Shown: positions 17,319 to 25,321 of the stretch, one piece after another
Layout of the letters: every line of letters begins with the position of its first letter
Position numbering within the stretch: position 1 is the stretch's first letter
NCBI GenBank assembly: GCA_049997955.1
Contig: JAEBDY010000027.1
Span: 1 to 64,000 of the forward strand
DNA length: 64,000 bases
From: Umezawaea sp049997955
Lineage (GTDB): Bacteria; Actinomycetota; Actinomycetes; Mycobacteriales; Pseudonocardiaceae
Reading direction: 5' to 3'
The notes under the pieces: generated by a model
Told to the model about the DNA's origin: nothing
Seen by the model: the letters and a program-made list of their open reading frames with translations, nothing else
Database searches by the model: none
Translations under genes and position numbers: made by a program

Positions 17319-18152
17319 GTGAACCCGCCCATGCCGTCGTCCCTGGCGCGGGGCGCCGAACTGCTCGCCGACCAGTGGTGGCCCACCACCGTCGAGGCCG
17401 TCGCCCAGGGAACCGTTTACGCGCTGCTGGCCGTCGCCTGCACGCGCCGCGCCCGCGTCGCCGACCCGACGCAGCCCGCCGCGTTCGCCGTCGGTCTGCT
17501 CGCCGCCTACCTCGCGTACCTGGCGCTGGGCTACCGCCCCGGTCCCACGCCGGACGTCGGCGCCCCCGCCCTGCTGGGGCACCTGGCGCTCGGCCTGCTC
17601 GCGGCGGTCGCGGTGGCCACCGCGCTGTCGTTCGCCGTGGGCTGGTCGTTCCCGCTGGGACTGTCGACGCTGGTCGTGGTGCTGGCGGGCTCGTGGCTGC
17701 TGCTGGGCGACGACCCCGAACCGCCGCTCCGCCTGTTCCGCCCGCACGAGCTGCTGCCGGGTGTCGACGACGTCCAGCTGACCGTCGTCGTGCTGGCGGC
17801 GGCCGCGCTCGCCGTGGCGCTGCGCGACGGCGTGCGGCCGTTCGCGGCGAGCGGTCTGCTCACCGGCACGGCCGCGTTCCTCTACCTGCTGAAGGTCCCC
17901 GGCTCGGCGTGGTACCTGACCGCCGTGCTCGTCGGGGCCTACGCCGTGACGGCCGCGGTCCTCGCCCGGACCACGCGCGGCACGGTCGTCGCCGCTCTCG
18001 CGCTGGGCCTCGTCCAGGTGGTCGTCGAGACGGCGGTCGGCCCGCGCTGGTGGCTCCCGTTCGCCCTTGGCCTGATAGCCGCGGCGCTCGCGGTCCGGTG
18101 GCTGCGGGAGCGGCTCGCGGCCCGGAAGCCGGTCGCCGCCGCCCCCGCCTAG
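17319..18152 (+). CDS. Integral membrane protein of unknown function
   Basis: This protein of about 277 residues is almost wholly hydrophobic, with seven or eight predicted membrane segments such as FAVGLLAAYLAYLALGY, LALGLLAAVAVATALSFAV and LTAVLVGAYAVTAAVLA. Arg-rich ends and short loops are the only hydrophilic parts. No catalytic or transport motif was recognised. The start is uncertain: GTG 17319 (VNPPMPSS), ATG 17331 or the frame start at 17280. It follows the liv terminator and is likely monocistronic. Confidence 0.65.
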   Translation: MNPPMPSSLARGAELLADQWWPTTVEAVAQGTVYALLAVACTRRARVADPTQPAAFAVGLLAAYLAYLALGYRPGPTPDVGAPALLGHLALGLLAAVAVATALSFAVGWSFPLGLSTLVVVLAGSWLLLGDDPEPPLRLFRPHELLPGVDDVQLTVVVLAAAALAVALRDGVRPFAASGLLTGTAAFLYLLKVPGSAWYLTAVLVGAYAVTAAVLARTTRGTVVAALALGLVQVVVETAVGPRWWLPFALGLIAAALAVRWLRERLAARKPVAAAPA

Positions 18153-18176
18153 AGCCGGACCGGAGCGCCGGTGGAG

Positions 18177-18623
18177 TCAGGACGCGGCTTCACCCGGCGG
18201 GCGTTCGCGCAGGATGCACGTCAACCGCGCGGTGCAGACGGCCTTGCCGTCCTCGTCGCTCACCGCGATCTGGAACGTCGCCGTGGTCCGCCCGACGTGC
18301 AGCGGCGTGCACACACCGGTCACCAGCCCCTCGCGCGCGGCGCGGTGGTGCGTGCACGACAGCTCCAGCCCGAGGGCCACCCGGTCCGGCGCCGCGTGCA
18401 TCGCCGCAGCTACCGACCCGAGCGTCTCCGCCAGGGACGCCGTCGCGCCGCCGTGGAGGAGGCCGTAGGGCTGGCGGTTGCCCGCGACGGGCATGGTGCC
18501 GACGAGCCTGTTCCCATCCCATTGGGTGATCTCGATGCCGAGTTTCGTGGTGAGCTGCTCGGCCGCCAGGTCCAGGTTCAGGCCTGGGAGCTGGTCGGGC
18601 GTGGGCGGGACGGCGGCGGTCAC
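18177..18623 (-). CDS. PaaI-type hotdog-fold thioesterase
   Basis: This 148-residue single hotdog domain has the PaaI/DUF4442 active-site pattern NRQPYGLLHGGATASLAETLGS. Its Gly-rich HGG and the Glu/Asp position on the central helix would hydrolyse acyl-CoA or phenylacetyl-CoA thioesters. The strand pattern HVGRTTATFQIAVSDEDGKAVCTARLT is typical of the family. GTG start at 18623. It is divergent from polA, 53 bp away. The exact acyl group is not predictable. Confidence 0.85.
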   Translation of the reverse strand: MTAAVPPTPDQLPGLNLDLAAEQLTTKLGIEITQWDGNRLVGTMPVAGNRQPYGLLHGGATASLAETLGSVAAAMHAAPDRVALGLELSCTHHRAAREGLVTGVCTPLHVGRTTATFQIAVSDEDGKAVCTARLTCILRERPPGEAAS

Positions 18624-18676
18624 CGGCTACCTCCGGTCGGTGCGGAACTGTCGGTGCTCCACCCTAGACTCGGCGC

Positions 18677-21352
18677 GTGAGCACTTCCGACGCACCGCGC
18701 CTGCTGCTGATCGACGGCCACTCGATGGCGTACCGGGCCTTCTTCGCGCTGCCCAAGGAAAACTTCTCCACGAACACCGGGCAGACGACGAACGCCGTGT
18801 ACGGGTTCACCTCGATGCTGATCAACCTGCTGCGCGACGAGGCGCCGTCGCACGTCGCGGTGATGTTCGACGTCTCGCGCAAGACGTTCCGCTCGGAGGC
18901 GTTCGCCGACTACAAGGCGAACCGCAGCAAGTCGCCGGACGAGTTCAAGGGCCAGGTCAGCCTGATCCAGGACGTGCTCGCCACGCTGTCGATCCCGACC
19001 ATGTCGAAGGACAACTTCGAGGCGGACGACCTGATCGCCACGCTCACGACGCAGGCGGTCGCCGACGGCTTCAAGGTCGCGATCTGCACCGGCGACCGCG
19101 ACGCGTTGCAGCTGGTCAACGACTCGGTGACCGTGCTGTACCCGGTCAAGGGCGTGTCCGAGATGGCCCGGTTCACGCCCGAGCTGGTGCTGGAGAAGTA
19201 CGGCGTCACGCCGGAGCAGTACCCGGACTTCGCGGCGCTGCGCGGCGACCCGTCGGACAACCTGCCGAAGATCCCCGGCGTCGGCGAGAAGACGATCACC
19301 AAGTGGATCCAGCAGTTCGGCTCGCTCAACGGCCTGATCGACCGGGTCGACGAGGTCAAGGGCAAGGCGGGCGAGGCGCTGCGGGACAACATCACCAACG
19401 TGATGCTGAACCGCCACCTCACCGAACTGGTGCGCGACGTCGAGCTGCCGCTCGGGCCGCAGGACCTGGAGAAGAAGGCGTGGGACCGCGAAGCGGTGCA
19501 CCGCCTGTTCGACGAGCTGGAGTTCCGCGTGCTGCGGGACCGGCTGTTCGCGACCCTGCCGTCCGAGGAGCCGGAGGCCGAGGACGGGTTCGAGGTCAAC
19601 GGCGGCGCGGTGCCGACCGGGCTGCTCGCGGGCTGGCTGGACGAGTACGCGCGCGGGTCGCGGGTCGGGGTCGCGTTCCGCGAGAAGGCGGGCGACCTGG
19701 AGGGCGTCGCGTTCGCGACGGCCACCGGCGACGGCGGGTACGTCGAGGTCGCGACGCTGGACGAGTCGGACGAGAAGGCGCTGGCCGCGTGGCTGGCCGA
19801 CGAGTCCGTGCCGAAGGCGGGCCACGACCTGAAGCTGCCGCTGCGCGCCCTGCGGGCCCGCGGCTGGACGCTGAAGGGGCTGACCAGCGACACCGGTCTG
19901 GCCGCGTACCTGGTGCGGCCCGGCCAGCGGTCGTTCGCGCTGGACGACCTGGCGATCCGCTACCTGCACCGCGAGCTGCGCGCCGAGGAGTCCTCGGACG
20001 GCCAGCTCTCGCTGCTGGTGGACGAGGAGGAAGAGCTCCAGAAGACCGCCACCGGCACGATCCTGCGGGCCCGCGCGGTCGCCGAGCTGGCGGACGCGCT
20101 GGACGAGCAGCTGGTCGACATCGGCGGCACCCGCCTGCTGGCCGAGCTGGAGCTGCCGCTCATGGCCGTGCTGGACGAGGTGGAGGCCGTCGGCATCGCG
20201 ATCGACGCCACCCACCTCGCCGAGCTGGAGGCGCACTTCGCCGCGGGCGTGAAGCAGGCCGCGCAGGACGCGTACGCGGTGATCGGCAAGGAGATCAACC
20301 TCGGGTCGCCGAAGCAGCTCCAGGTGGTGCTGTTCGACGAGCTGGACATGCCGAAGACGAAGAAGACGAAGACCGGGTTCACCACGGACGCCGAGGCCCT
20401 CCAGGACCTGCTGGAGAAGACCGAACACCCGTTCCTCCAGCACCTGCTGGCACATCGGGACGTCACCCGGTTGAAGTCCACTGTGGACGGACTGCTGAAG
20501 TCCGTCGCGGACGACGGCCGGATCCACACGACGTTCCACCAGACGATCGCCGCCACCGGGCGCCTGTCGTCCACCGACCCGAACCTGCAGAACATCCCGA
20601 TCCGGACGGACGAGGGCAGGCGGATCCGCGAGGCGTTCGTCGTCGGCGACGGGTACGCCGAGCTGATGACGGCGGACTACAGCCAGATCGAGATGCGGAT
20701 CATGGCCCACCTGTCGAAGGACGCCGGGCTGATCGAGGCGTTCAACAGCGGCGAGGACCTGCACACCTACGTGGCCTCGCAGGCGTTCTCCGTGCCGACC
20801 AGCGAGGTCAGCGGCGAGATGCGCCGCCGGGTCAAGGCGATGTCGTACGGGTTGGCGTACGGGCTGTCGGTGTACGGGCTCGCACAGCAGCTCCGGATCC
20901 CGGCCGAGGAGGCGCGGGAGCAGATGGACGCCTACTTCTCCCGGTTCGGCGGGGTGCGGGACTACCTCCAGCAGCTCGTGACGCAGGCGTCGAAGGACGG
21001 GTACACCGAGACGATCCTGGGGCGGCGGCGGTACCTGCCCGACCTGACGAGCGACAACCGGCAGCGCCGGGAGATGGCCGAGCGGATGGCGCTGAACGCG
21101 CCCATCCAGGGGTCGGCCGCCGACATCATCAAGGTCGCGATGCTGGGGGTGTACCGGGCGTTGGAGGAGGCCGGGTTGCGCACCCGGATGTTGTTGCAGG
21201 TGCACGACGAGCTGGTGCTCGAAGTGGCCGAAGGGGAGAGGGAAGCCGTGGAGGCCCTGGTGCGGGAGCACATGGGGAAGGCCTACGAGCTTTCGGTGCC
21301 GTTGGAGGTTTCCGTCGGGTATGGGCGGTCTTGGGATGACGCCGCGCACTAG
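18677..21352 (+). CDS. polA: DNA polymerase I
   Basis: This 891-residue repair and lagging-strand polymerase has an N-terminal 5' nuclease domain (LLLIDGHSMAYRAFFAL, EADDLIATL, GDRDALQLV, GVGEKT). The middle 3'-5' exonuclease-like domain lacks the DxE metal motif and is probably inactive for proofreading, as in other actinobacteria. The polymerase domain carries motif A TADYSQIEMRI, motif B RRRVKAMSYGLAYG and motif C QVHDELVLEV. The Tyr in motif B (MSYG) sits where E. coli and Taq have Phe, a change known to relax dideoxynucleotide discrimination. GTG start at 18677 lies 6 bp after a TAGACT -10 (18665-18670), suggesting a leaderless mRNA. Confidence 0.96.
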   Translation: MSTSDAPRLLLIDGHSMAYRAFFALPKENFSTNTGQTTNAVYGFTSMLINLLRDEAPSHVAVMFDVSRKTFRSEAFADYKANRSKSPDEFKGQVSLIQDVLATLSIPTMSKDNFEADDLIATLTTQAVADGFKVAICTGDRDALQLVNDSVTVLYPVKGVSEMARFTPELVLEKYGVTPEQYPDFAALRGDPSDNLPKIPGVGEKTITKWIQQFGSLNGLIDRVDEVKGKAGEALRDNITNVMLNRHLTELVRDVELPLGPQDLEKKAWDREAVHRLFDELEFRVLRDRLFATLPSEEPEAEDGFEVNGGAVPTGLLAGWLDEYARGSRVGVAFREKAGDLEGVAFATATGDGGYVEVATLDESDEKALAAWLADESVPKAGHDLKLPLRALRARGWTLKGLTSDTGLAAYLVRPGQRSFALDDLAIRYLHRELRAEESSDGQLSLLVDEEEELQKTATGTILRARAVAELADALDEQLVDIGGTRLLAELELPLMAVLDEVEAVGIAIDATHLAELEAHFAAGVKQAAQDAYAVIGKEINLGSPKQLQVVLFDELDMPKTKKTKTGFTTDAEALQDLLEKTEHPFLQHLLAHRDVTRLKSTVDGLLKSVADDGRIHTTFHQTIAATGRLSSTDPNLQNIPIRTDEGRRIREAFVVGDGYAELMTADYSQIEMRIMAHLSKDAGLIEAFNSGEDLHTYVASQAFSVPTSEVSGEMRRRVKAMSYGLAYGLSVYGLAQQLRIPAEEAREQMDAYFSRFGGVRDYLQQLVTQASKDGYTETILGRRRYLPDLTSDNRQRREMAERMALNAPIQGSAADIIKVAMLGVYRALEEAGLRTRMLLQVHDELVLEVAEGEREAVEALVREHMGKAYELSVPLEVSVGYGRSWDDAAH

Positions 21353-21421
21353 GTGATCTGCGGGCTGGGCTGCGGGTGGGTTCGATGGGTGGGTTTTGCC
21401 CCGCTCGCTCAAGTGTTTCAG

Positions 21422-21507
21422 TGCTTGACCACGCTTTGTCAAGGCGGGAAAGATGCCTTGACAAAGCGTGGTCAAGCATGAAGGGCGCTCGGGATCGGGG
21501 GCAGGGT
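21422..21507 (-). repeat. Dispersed hairpin repeat, copy 2 (perfect 24-bp stem)
   Basis: The stem 21422-21445 (TGCTTGACCACGC, then TTTGTCAAGGC) is the exact reverse complement of 21455-21478. The 9-nt loop GGGAAAGAT is the complement of ATCTTTCCC, so the element lies on the minus strand. The conserved flanking block GGGATCGGGGGCAGGG follows at 21491-21506. The outer arm TGCTTGACCACGC is unrelated to that of copy 3. It sits 70 bp past the polA stop, between convergent genes. Confidence 0.95.
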
Positions 21508-21638
21508 GGAGTGCGGGCACTACCCGTTGGCTCGGGTTGGTCCGTGGTCCAGTTTCGGGAGGCTGGTTAGAGGCTGCTGGCTGCTTGGCTAGGGCGCTGG
21601 GAGGCGTTGCCTTCCGCTTCTGCTTCTTTTTCGGCAGC

Positions 21639-21908
21639 TCACCTTGCCTTTCCCTTCTCCTGTCCTACTTCCCATTTCTGCCTGTGCGGATCGAGGCCAT
21701 CAACCTCGGTCGGCTCGCCGGGTTCCTCCAGTGGCGCGGTCTTGAGCACTGCCTGGTTGCGCATACCCCGTGTCGGCGCTTTCGCCTCGTCGTCGTTCCT
21801 CGGCGAGGGCATCGCGGTCGGCGCCTTGCGGTAGAACGGGGCTATCTCCTCGCGGGCTCCGTGCTGAGATTGGCGGCTGGTGTCGGATCGCTTCCGCGCG
21901 GTCACCAC
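21639..21908 (-). CDS. Doubtful 89-aa ORF, possible gene remnant
   Basis: A minus-strand frame encodes 89 hydrophilic residues (for example EEIAPFYRKAPTAMPSPRND) with moderately high GC at third positions. No family was recognised, no good ribosome site was seen, and the frame stays open upstream as Arg-rich sequence. It could be the decayed 3' end of a longer gene or chance. The region is otherwise non-coding. Confidence 0.25.
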   Translation of the reverse strand: MVTARKRSDTSRQSQHGAREEIAPFYRKAPTAMPSPRNDDEAKAPTRGMRNQAVLKTAPLEEPGEPTEVDGLDPHRQKWEVGQEKGKAR

Positions 21909-22052
21909 GTCGAGCAGTCGGGCGAGTCGTGCCGCCGCGCGCCGCCCCGGTGCTCGTTCGCGAGCTGCGACACGCCGTCCGCGCCTGCTCCTAGCTCGGC
22001 CTGCCCCTTCGCCGGCATCGGGCCGACTCGCGCTTCGGAGGCCCGTGCCGCG

Positions 22053-22502
22053 TCAGGCCCGGTTCAGCGAGGTGACGTGCACGTCCCGTGCGGTCAGCTC
22101 CGCGCCGCAGCCGGTGCACTCCACCTTCGCGCGCACGTCGCCGCCGCAGTCGTGGTGGTGCAGCTCGTACGGCGGGCCGTCCTCGGGCGGCATCCACCGC
22201 GAGCCCCAGTCGCGCAGCGCCATCATCACGGGGTAGAGCGCGCGGCCCTTCTCGGTGAGCCGGTACTCGTAGCGGGTGCGGGCGTCCTTGTACGCGACGC
22301 GGCGCAGGACGCCCTCGTCGACGAGTTCCGCCAGCCGCTCGGTGAGCACGCTGCGGGAGATGTCCATCGTGGTCTGGAAGTCCTCGAACCGGCGGGTGCC
22401 GAGGAAGACCTGGCGCAGCAGCAACAGGGTCCACCTCTCGCCGAGCAGTGCGGCGGAGCGCGAGATGGTGCACTGCGGGTCGGCGAGCTTCGCGTGTGCC
22501 AT
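22053..22502 (-). CDS. HxlR-family transcriptional regulator
   Basis: This 149-residue winged-helix regulator has the HxlR core CTISRSAALLGERWTLLLLRQV, then TRRFEDFQTTMDISRSVLTERLAELVDEGVL and the wing RYEYRLTEKGRALYPVMMAL. After residue 110 a short tail carries HHHDCGG and CTGCGAEL, a Cys/His arrangement resembling a small zinc site found in some family members. The first Cys (residue 11), often redox-sensing in HxlR proteins, is present. It is divergent from the GNAT gene, with a strong dyad between the two starts, suggesting autoregulation and control of the neighbour. Confidence 0.9.
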   Translation of the reverse strand: MAHAKLADPQCTISRSAALLGERWTLLLLRQVFLGTRRFEDFQTTMDISRSVLTERLAELVDEGVLRRVAYKDARTRYEYRLTEKGRALYPVMMALRDWGSRWMPPEDGPPYELHHHDCGGDVRAKVECTGCGAELTARDVHVTSLNRA

Positions 22503-22521
22503 TCACCCAGAATACGCTTGC

Positions 22522-22565
22522 GTTCGAAATTCAGACTCAGCTAAGGTGGGGTTCTGAATCCGAAC
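22522..22565. promoter_or_regulatory. Candidate HxlR operator
   Basis: GTTCGAAATTCAGA (22522-22535) and TCTGAATCCGAAC (22553-22565) form an imperfect inverted repeat (ATTCAGA/TCTGAAT core plus GTTCG/CGAAC) with a 17-bp spacer. It lies in the 80-bp gap between the divergent HxlR and GNAT genes, where it would cover both promoters. Confidence 0.65.
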
Positions 22566-22582
22566 TCAAGTAGGCGGTCGCC

Positions 22583-23110
22583 ATGATCGGTCCCAGCGTG
22601 CACGCGCTCGACCGCCGCAGCGCGCCCGCGGCGGTCGACGCGGTCTTCGACGGGCTCTCCGACCAGAGCCGCTACCTGCGGTTCCACGCCCCGATGCCCC
22701 GGCTCACCAAGGCGTTCCGCGACCGGCTGGTCGACATCGACGGCGTCCGCCACGCGGCCGTCGCCGCCACGGTCGTCGGGGAGCCCATCGGCCTCGCCCG
22801 GCTGGTCGAGACCGGTCAGCGGAGGGCGGAGATGTCGGTCGCGGTCGTCGACCGCTGGCACCGCCGCGGCGTCGGCCGGATGCTGCTCACCGAACTCGCC
22901 GAACTGGCGGGCAGGCTCGGCTACCTGGAGCTCTACGGCGACGTGCTGCCGGAGAACACCCCGATGGTCCGGCTGGTCCGCCGCGCCATGCCCGGCGTGC
23001 GCACGGTCATCGCGGACGGCGTCGTGCGCTACACCTTCCCGGTCGGCTGGGCGTTCGGCGAACCCACCCACGAGGACCTGCTGGCCTCGATCAGCCGAGC
23101 CGCGCGATAG
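22583..23110 (+). CDS. GNAT-family N-acetyltransferase
   Basis: This 175-residue GNAT protein shows the acetyl-CoA pyrophosphate loop in RWHRRGVGRMLLTELAELA (Q/RxxGxG/A type) and the beta-bulge strand AEMSVAVVD. The final LYGDVLPENTPMVRLVRR corresponds to motif B. ATG at 22583. The acceptor substrate is unknown. It is divergently arranged with the HxlR regulator and probably under its control. Its 3' end overlaps the convergent nucleoside hydrolase gene by 20 bp. Confidence 0.82.
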   Translation: MIGPSVHALDRRSAPAAVDAVFDGLSDQSRYLRFHAPMPRLTKAFRDRLVDIDGVRHAAVAATVVGEPIGLARLVETGQRRAEMSVAVVDRWHRRGVGRMLLTELAELAGRLGYLELYGDVLPENTPMVRLVRRAMPGVRTVIADGVVRYTFPVGWAFGEPTHEDLLASISRAAR

Positions 23111-24002
23111 CGGCCACCACCCGGTCCCAGAACGCGTCCACGTCGAGCCCGACGGCCACCTTCGCGTTCGGCGCCAGACCCCGGTAGCCGTCCAGGTCGA
23201 CCACGGTCGCGCCCACCGTGTGCGTGCCGGTCAGCTCGACCTCCACGTGCGCGTCGACGCACTCCACCAGCGCCGGGTCGATCACCCGCGCGACCGCCAC
23301 CGGGTCGTGCAGCGGCGGCGAGGCGAAGCCGAACGCGGTCCGGTAGGTGTCGCCGAAGAACGTCATCAGCTCCGCGCACGTCCGCCCGAGGGGTCCGAGC
23401 GCGGCCAGCCGCGCGACCACGGCCGGCGTCACGAGCGCCTGGTGCGTGACGTTGAGGCCCACCATCGTCACCGGCACGCCGCTGCCGAACACGATCGCCG
23501 CGGCCTCCGGGTCGACGTGGATGTTCGCCTCCGCGTACGGCGTGATGTTGCCGCGCCCCGTCGACCCGCCCATCAGCACGATCTCGTGGATCCGCGCCGC
23601 GTCCTCCGGGTACCGGGTGAGCAGCAGCGCGATGTTGGTCAGCGCGCCGGTCGCGATCACCGTCGCGGGCAGCAGCCGGTGCAGCAGCTCGACCGCGTGC
23701 TCGTCGACCACGCCGACGGTCGGCGGCCCGAACTCCGGACCGTCCAGACCGGAGTCGCCGTGGATGTCGTCGGCGATCCGCAGCGGCCGGACCAGCGGTT
23801 TCGCGCTGCCCGCCGCGATCGGCACGTCGATCCCGGCGACCGAGCAGACGCGCCGCGCGTTCAGCGTCACCTTCTCCAGCGTCTGGTTCGCCGCGACCGT
23901 CGTGATGCCGAGCAGGTCGAGCGCCGGGTCGCCGGCCGCCAGCAGGATCGCGATCGCGTCGTCGTGCCCCGGATCGCAGTCGAGGACCACCGGAATTCCC
24001 AT
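23091..24002 (-). CDS. Inosine-uridine-type nucleoside hydrolase
   Basis: This 303-residue hydrolase cleaves the N-glycosidic bond of ribonucleosides to free base and ribose. The Ca-binding motif DCDPGHDDAIAILLA is at residues 8-22. The substrate region NITPYAEANIHVDPEAAAIV with the N..AE..N..D pattern and the C-terminal HDPVAVARVI Asp ligand are all present. The ATG at 24002 (MGIPVVLDCD) is the family start; upstream frame to 24212 is shadow of the divergent gene. The base specificity is not predictable. Confidence 0.9.
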   Translation of the reverse strand: MGIPVVLDCDPGHDDAIAILLAAGDPALDLLGITTVAANQTLEKVTLNARRVCSVAGIDVPIAAGSAKPLVRPLRIADDIHGDSGLDGPEFGPPTVGVVDEHAVELLHRLLPATVIATGALTNIALLLTRYPEDAARIHEIVLMGGSTGRGNITPYAEANIHVDPEAAAIVFGSGVPVTMVGLNVTHQALVTPAVVARLAALGPLGRTCAELMTFFGDTYRTAFGFASPPLHDPVAVARVIDPALVECVDAHVEVELTGTHTVGATVVDLDGYRGLAPNAKVAVGLDVDAFWDRVVAAIARLG

Positions 24003-24055
24003 CCGGCCAGTCTGGACGACCGGTTTCTGTCGGTGCCCGGCGGTAGCCTCGTGGT

Positions 24056-24652
24056 GTGCCGCTCCTAGGACCCACGGACCTGTTGCCGCACCCGCCGCGC
24101 CGGGTGCTCGTCGCCGGTACCTCGGGTGCCGGGAAGTCGACGCTGGCGAGCGGGATCGCCTCCGTGCTCGGGCTTTCGTACGTGGAGATGGACTCGCTGT
24201 TCCACGGTCCACAGTGGACTCCGAGACCCGAGTTCGCGGCGGACGTGCGGCGTTTCGTGCGCGGCCCGTCGTGGGTGACGGAGTACCAGTACAACCACGT
24301 GCGGCCGCTGCTGCTGAGCGAGGCGGACACGGTGGTGTGGCTCGACTTCCCCCGGCACCTGGTGATGCGCAGGCTCGTCGTGCGAACGGTGCGCAGGCGG
24401 CTGGTGGGGCAACATCTGTGGAACGGCAACTACGAACCGCCGCTGCACACCGTGTTCACCGACCGCTCGCACCTCTGGCGGTGGGCGTGGAGTTCGCACG
24501 GGCGGATGCGGCACAAGATGACGGCCGTGCTCGACGGGGAGCACGGCGCGCGGCTGGCGATGGTGCGGCTGCGGGGACCGAAGGACGTGGACCGGTGGCG
24601 CGCGGGCCCGCTGCGCCATGCGGCCGGACTCGACGAGGAGTCAATGAGATGA
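24056..24652 (+). CDS. P-loop NTPase/kinase-like protein
   Basis: This 198-residue P-loop protein has Walker A VAGTSGAGKSTLASGIA, then MDSLFHGPQW and an Asp in DTVVWLDFPRHLVMRRLVVR. The order resembles the FlaR/topology-modulation group of adenylate-kinase-like proteins. HLWNGNYEPPL and a basic helix follow. Substrate unknown; a nucleotide or small-molecule kinase is likely. GTG start at 24056 lies 6 bp after TAGCCT (24044-24049), consistent with a leaderless mRNA. It overlaps the next gene by 4 bp (ATGA), so they form a two-gene operon. Confidence 0.8.
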   Translation: MPLLGPTDLLPHPPRRVLVAGTSGAGKSTLASGIASVLGLSYVEMDSLFHGPQWTPRPEFAADVRRFVRGPSWVTEYQYNHVRPLLLSEADTVVWLDFPRHLVMRRLVVRTVRRRLVGQHLWNGNYEPPLHTVFTDRSHLWRWAWSSHGRMRHKMTAVLDGEHGARLAMVRLRGPKDVDRWRAGPLRHAAGLDEESMR

Positions 24653-25218
24653 CAGAGCGGATCGCTTTGGTGCTGGGCGGAACAGGGATGCTGGCCGGGT
24701 GCGCGACGGCGTTGCTGGCCGACGGGTGGAAGGTCGTGCTGCCCAGTCGCAGACCGAGGTTCGGGATGGCCGCCAGAGCGGCCCTCGTGCCGCGCGGCCA
24801 CCTGCCGACCGGCGAGGAGGAGGGCCCGCGCCCCCGTGAGATCGCCGCCGACTGGGCACGTCCCGCCGAACTGGCCGACCGCGTCCGAGCCGTGCTCGAC
24901 GGCCCCGCCGACCTCCTGGTCGCGTGGGTGCACTCGACCTACCGCGACCCCGTGCTGCACGCCGTCGCGCCCCTGCTCGCCCCGCACGCCCCCGTCGTGG
25001 AGGTGCACGACTCGGGTGCCGTCCACCGCATCCACGGCGTGCCCGAACCGGCGCTCGACGGCCACCCCACGCAGCAGGTGGTGCTCGGCCACGTCAAGCA
25101 CGGCGCGGGCACCCGCTGGCTCTCGCACAAGGAGACGTCCGACGGCGTGCTCGCCGCCGTGCGCCGGGCACTGGAGGGCAAGCCGCCGTCAGCGCACCAG
25201 GTCGGAGACTCCTGGTGA
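24649..25218 (+). CDS. Rossmann-fold (short-chain dehydrogenase-like) protein
   Basis: This 189-residue protein begins with a nucleotide-binding motif (ALVLGGTGMLAGCATALLADG) followed by an Arg-rich region (LPSRRPRFG) that suits NADP binding. It lacks the SDR catalytic YxxxK, so it may be a non-catalytic NmrA-like or atypical SDR protein. It starts at ATG 24649 inside the stop of the P-loop gene. A perfect 34-bp palindrome just after its stop is the terminator. Confidence 0.7.
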   Translation: MTERIALVLGGTGMLAGCATALLADGWKVVLPSRRPRFGMAARAALVPRGHLPTGEEEGPRPREIAADWARPAELADRVRAVLDGPADLLVAWVHSTYRDPVLHAVAPLLAPHAPVVEVHDSGAVHRIHGVPEPALDGHPTQQVVLGHVKHGAGTRWLSHKETSDGVLAAVRRALEGKPPSAHQVGDSW

Positions 25219-25222
25219 GCGC

Positions 25223-25256
25223 CCGCCGACCGCGTGAGCGCTCACGCGGTCGGCGG
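25223..25256 (+). terminator. Perfect 34-bp palindrome, probable terminator
   Basis: Bases 25223-25239 (CCGCCGACCGCGTGAGC) and 25240-25256 are exact reverse complements with no spacer. It starts 4 bp after the stop of the Rossmann gene. A terminator hairpin is the simplest reading; a protein-binding palindrome is possible. Confidence 0.7.
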
Positions 25257-25321
25257 CATCCCCGGATGGGCTAGCCTTCCGCCCGGCGCCAGGGGGACGC
25301 CGCTTCCGGGGGTGAGAGTTC

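Larger units (their letters stand above)
21353..22052. other. Non-coding stretch between polA and the HxlR gene
   Basis: This 700-bp convergent intergenic region contains hairpin repeat copy 2 and a weak minus-strand frame (21639-21908). The part around 21600-21700 is pyrimidine-rich and lower in GC than its neighbours. I see no convincing gene beyond that frame and no RNA gene. Confidence 0.5.
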
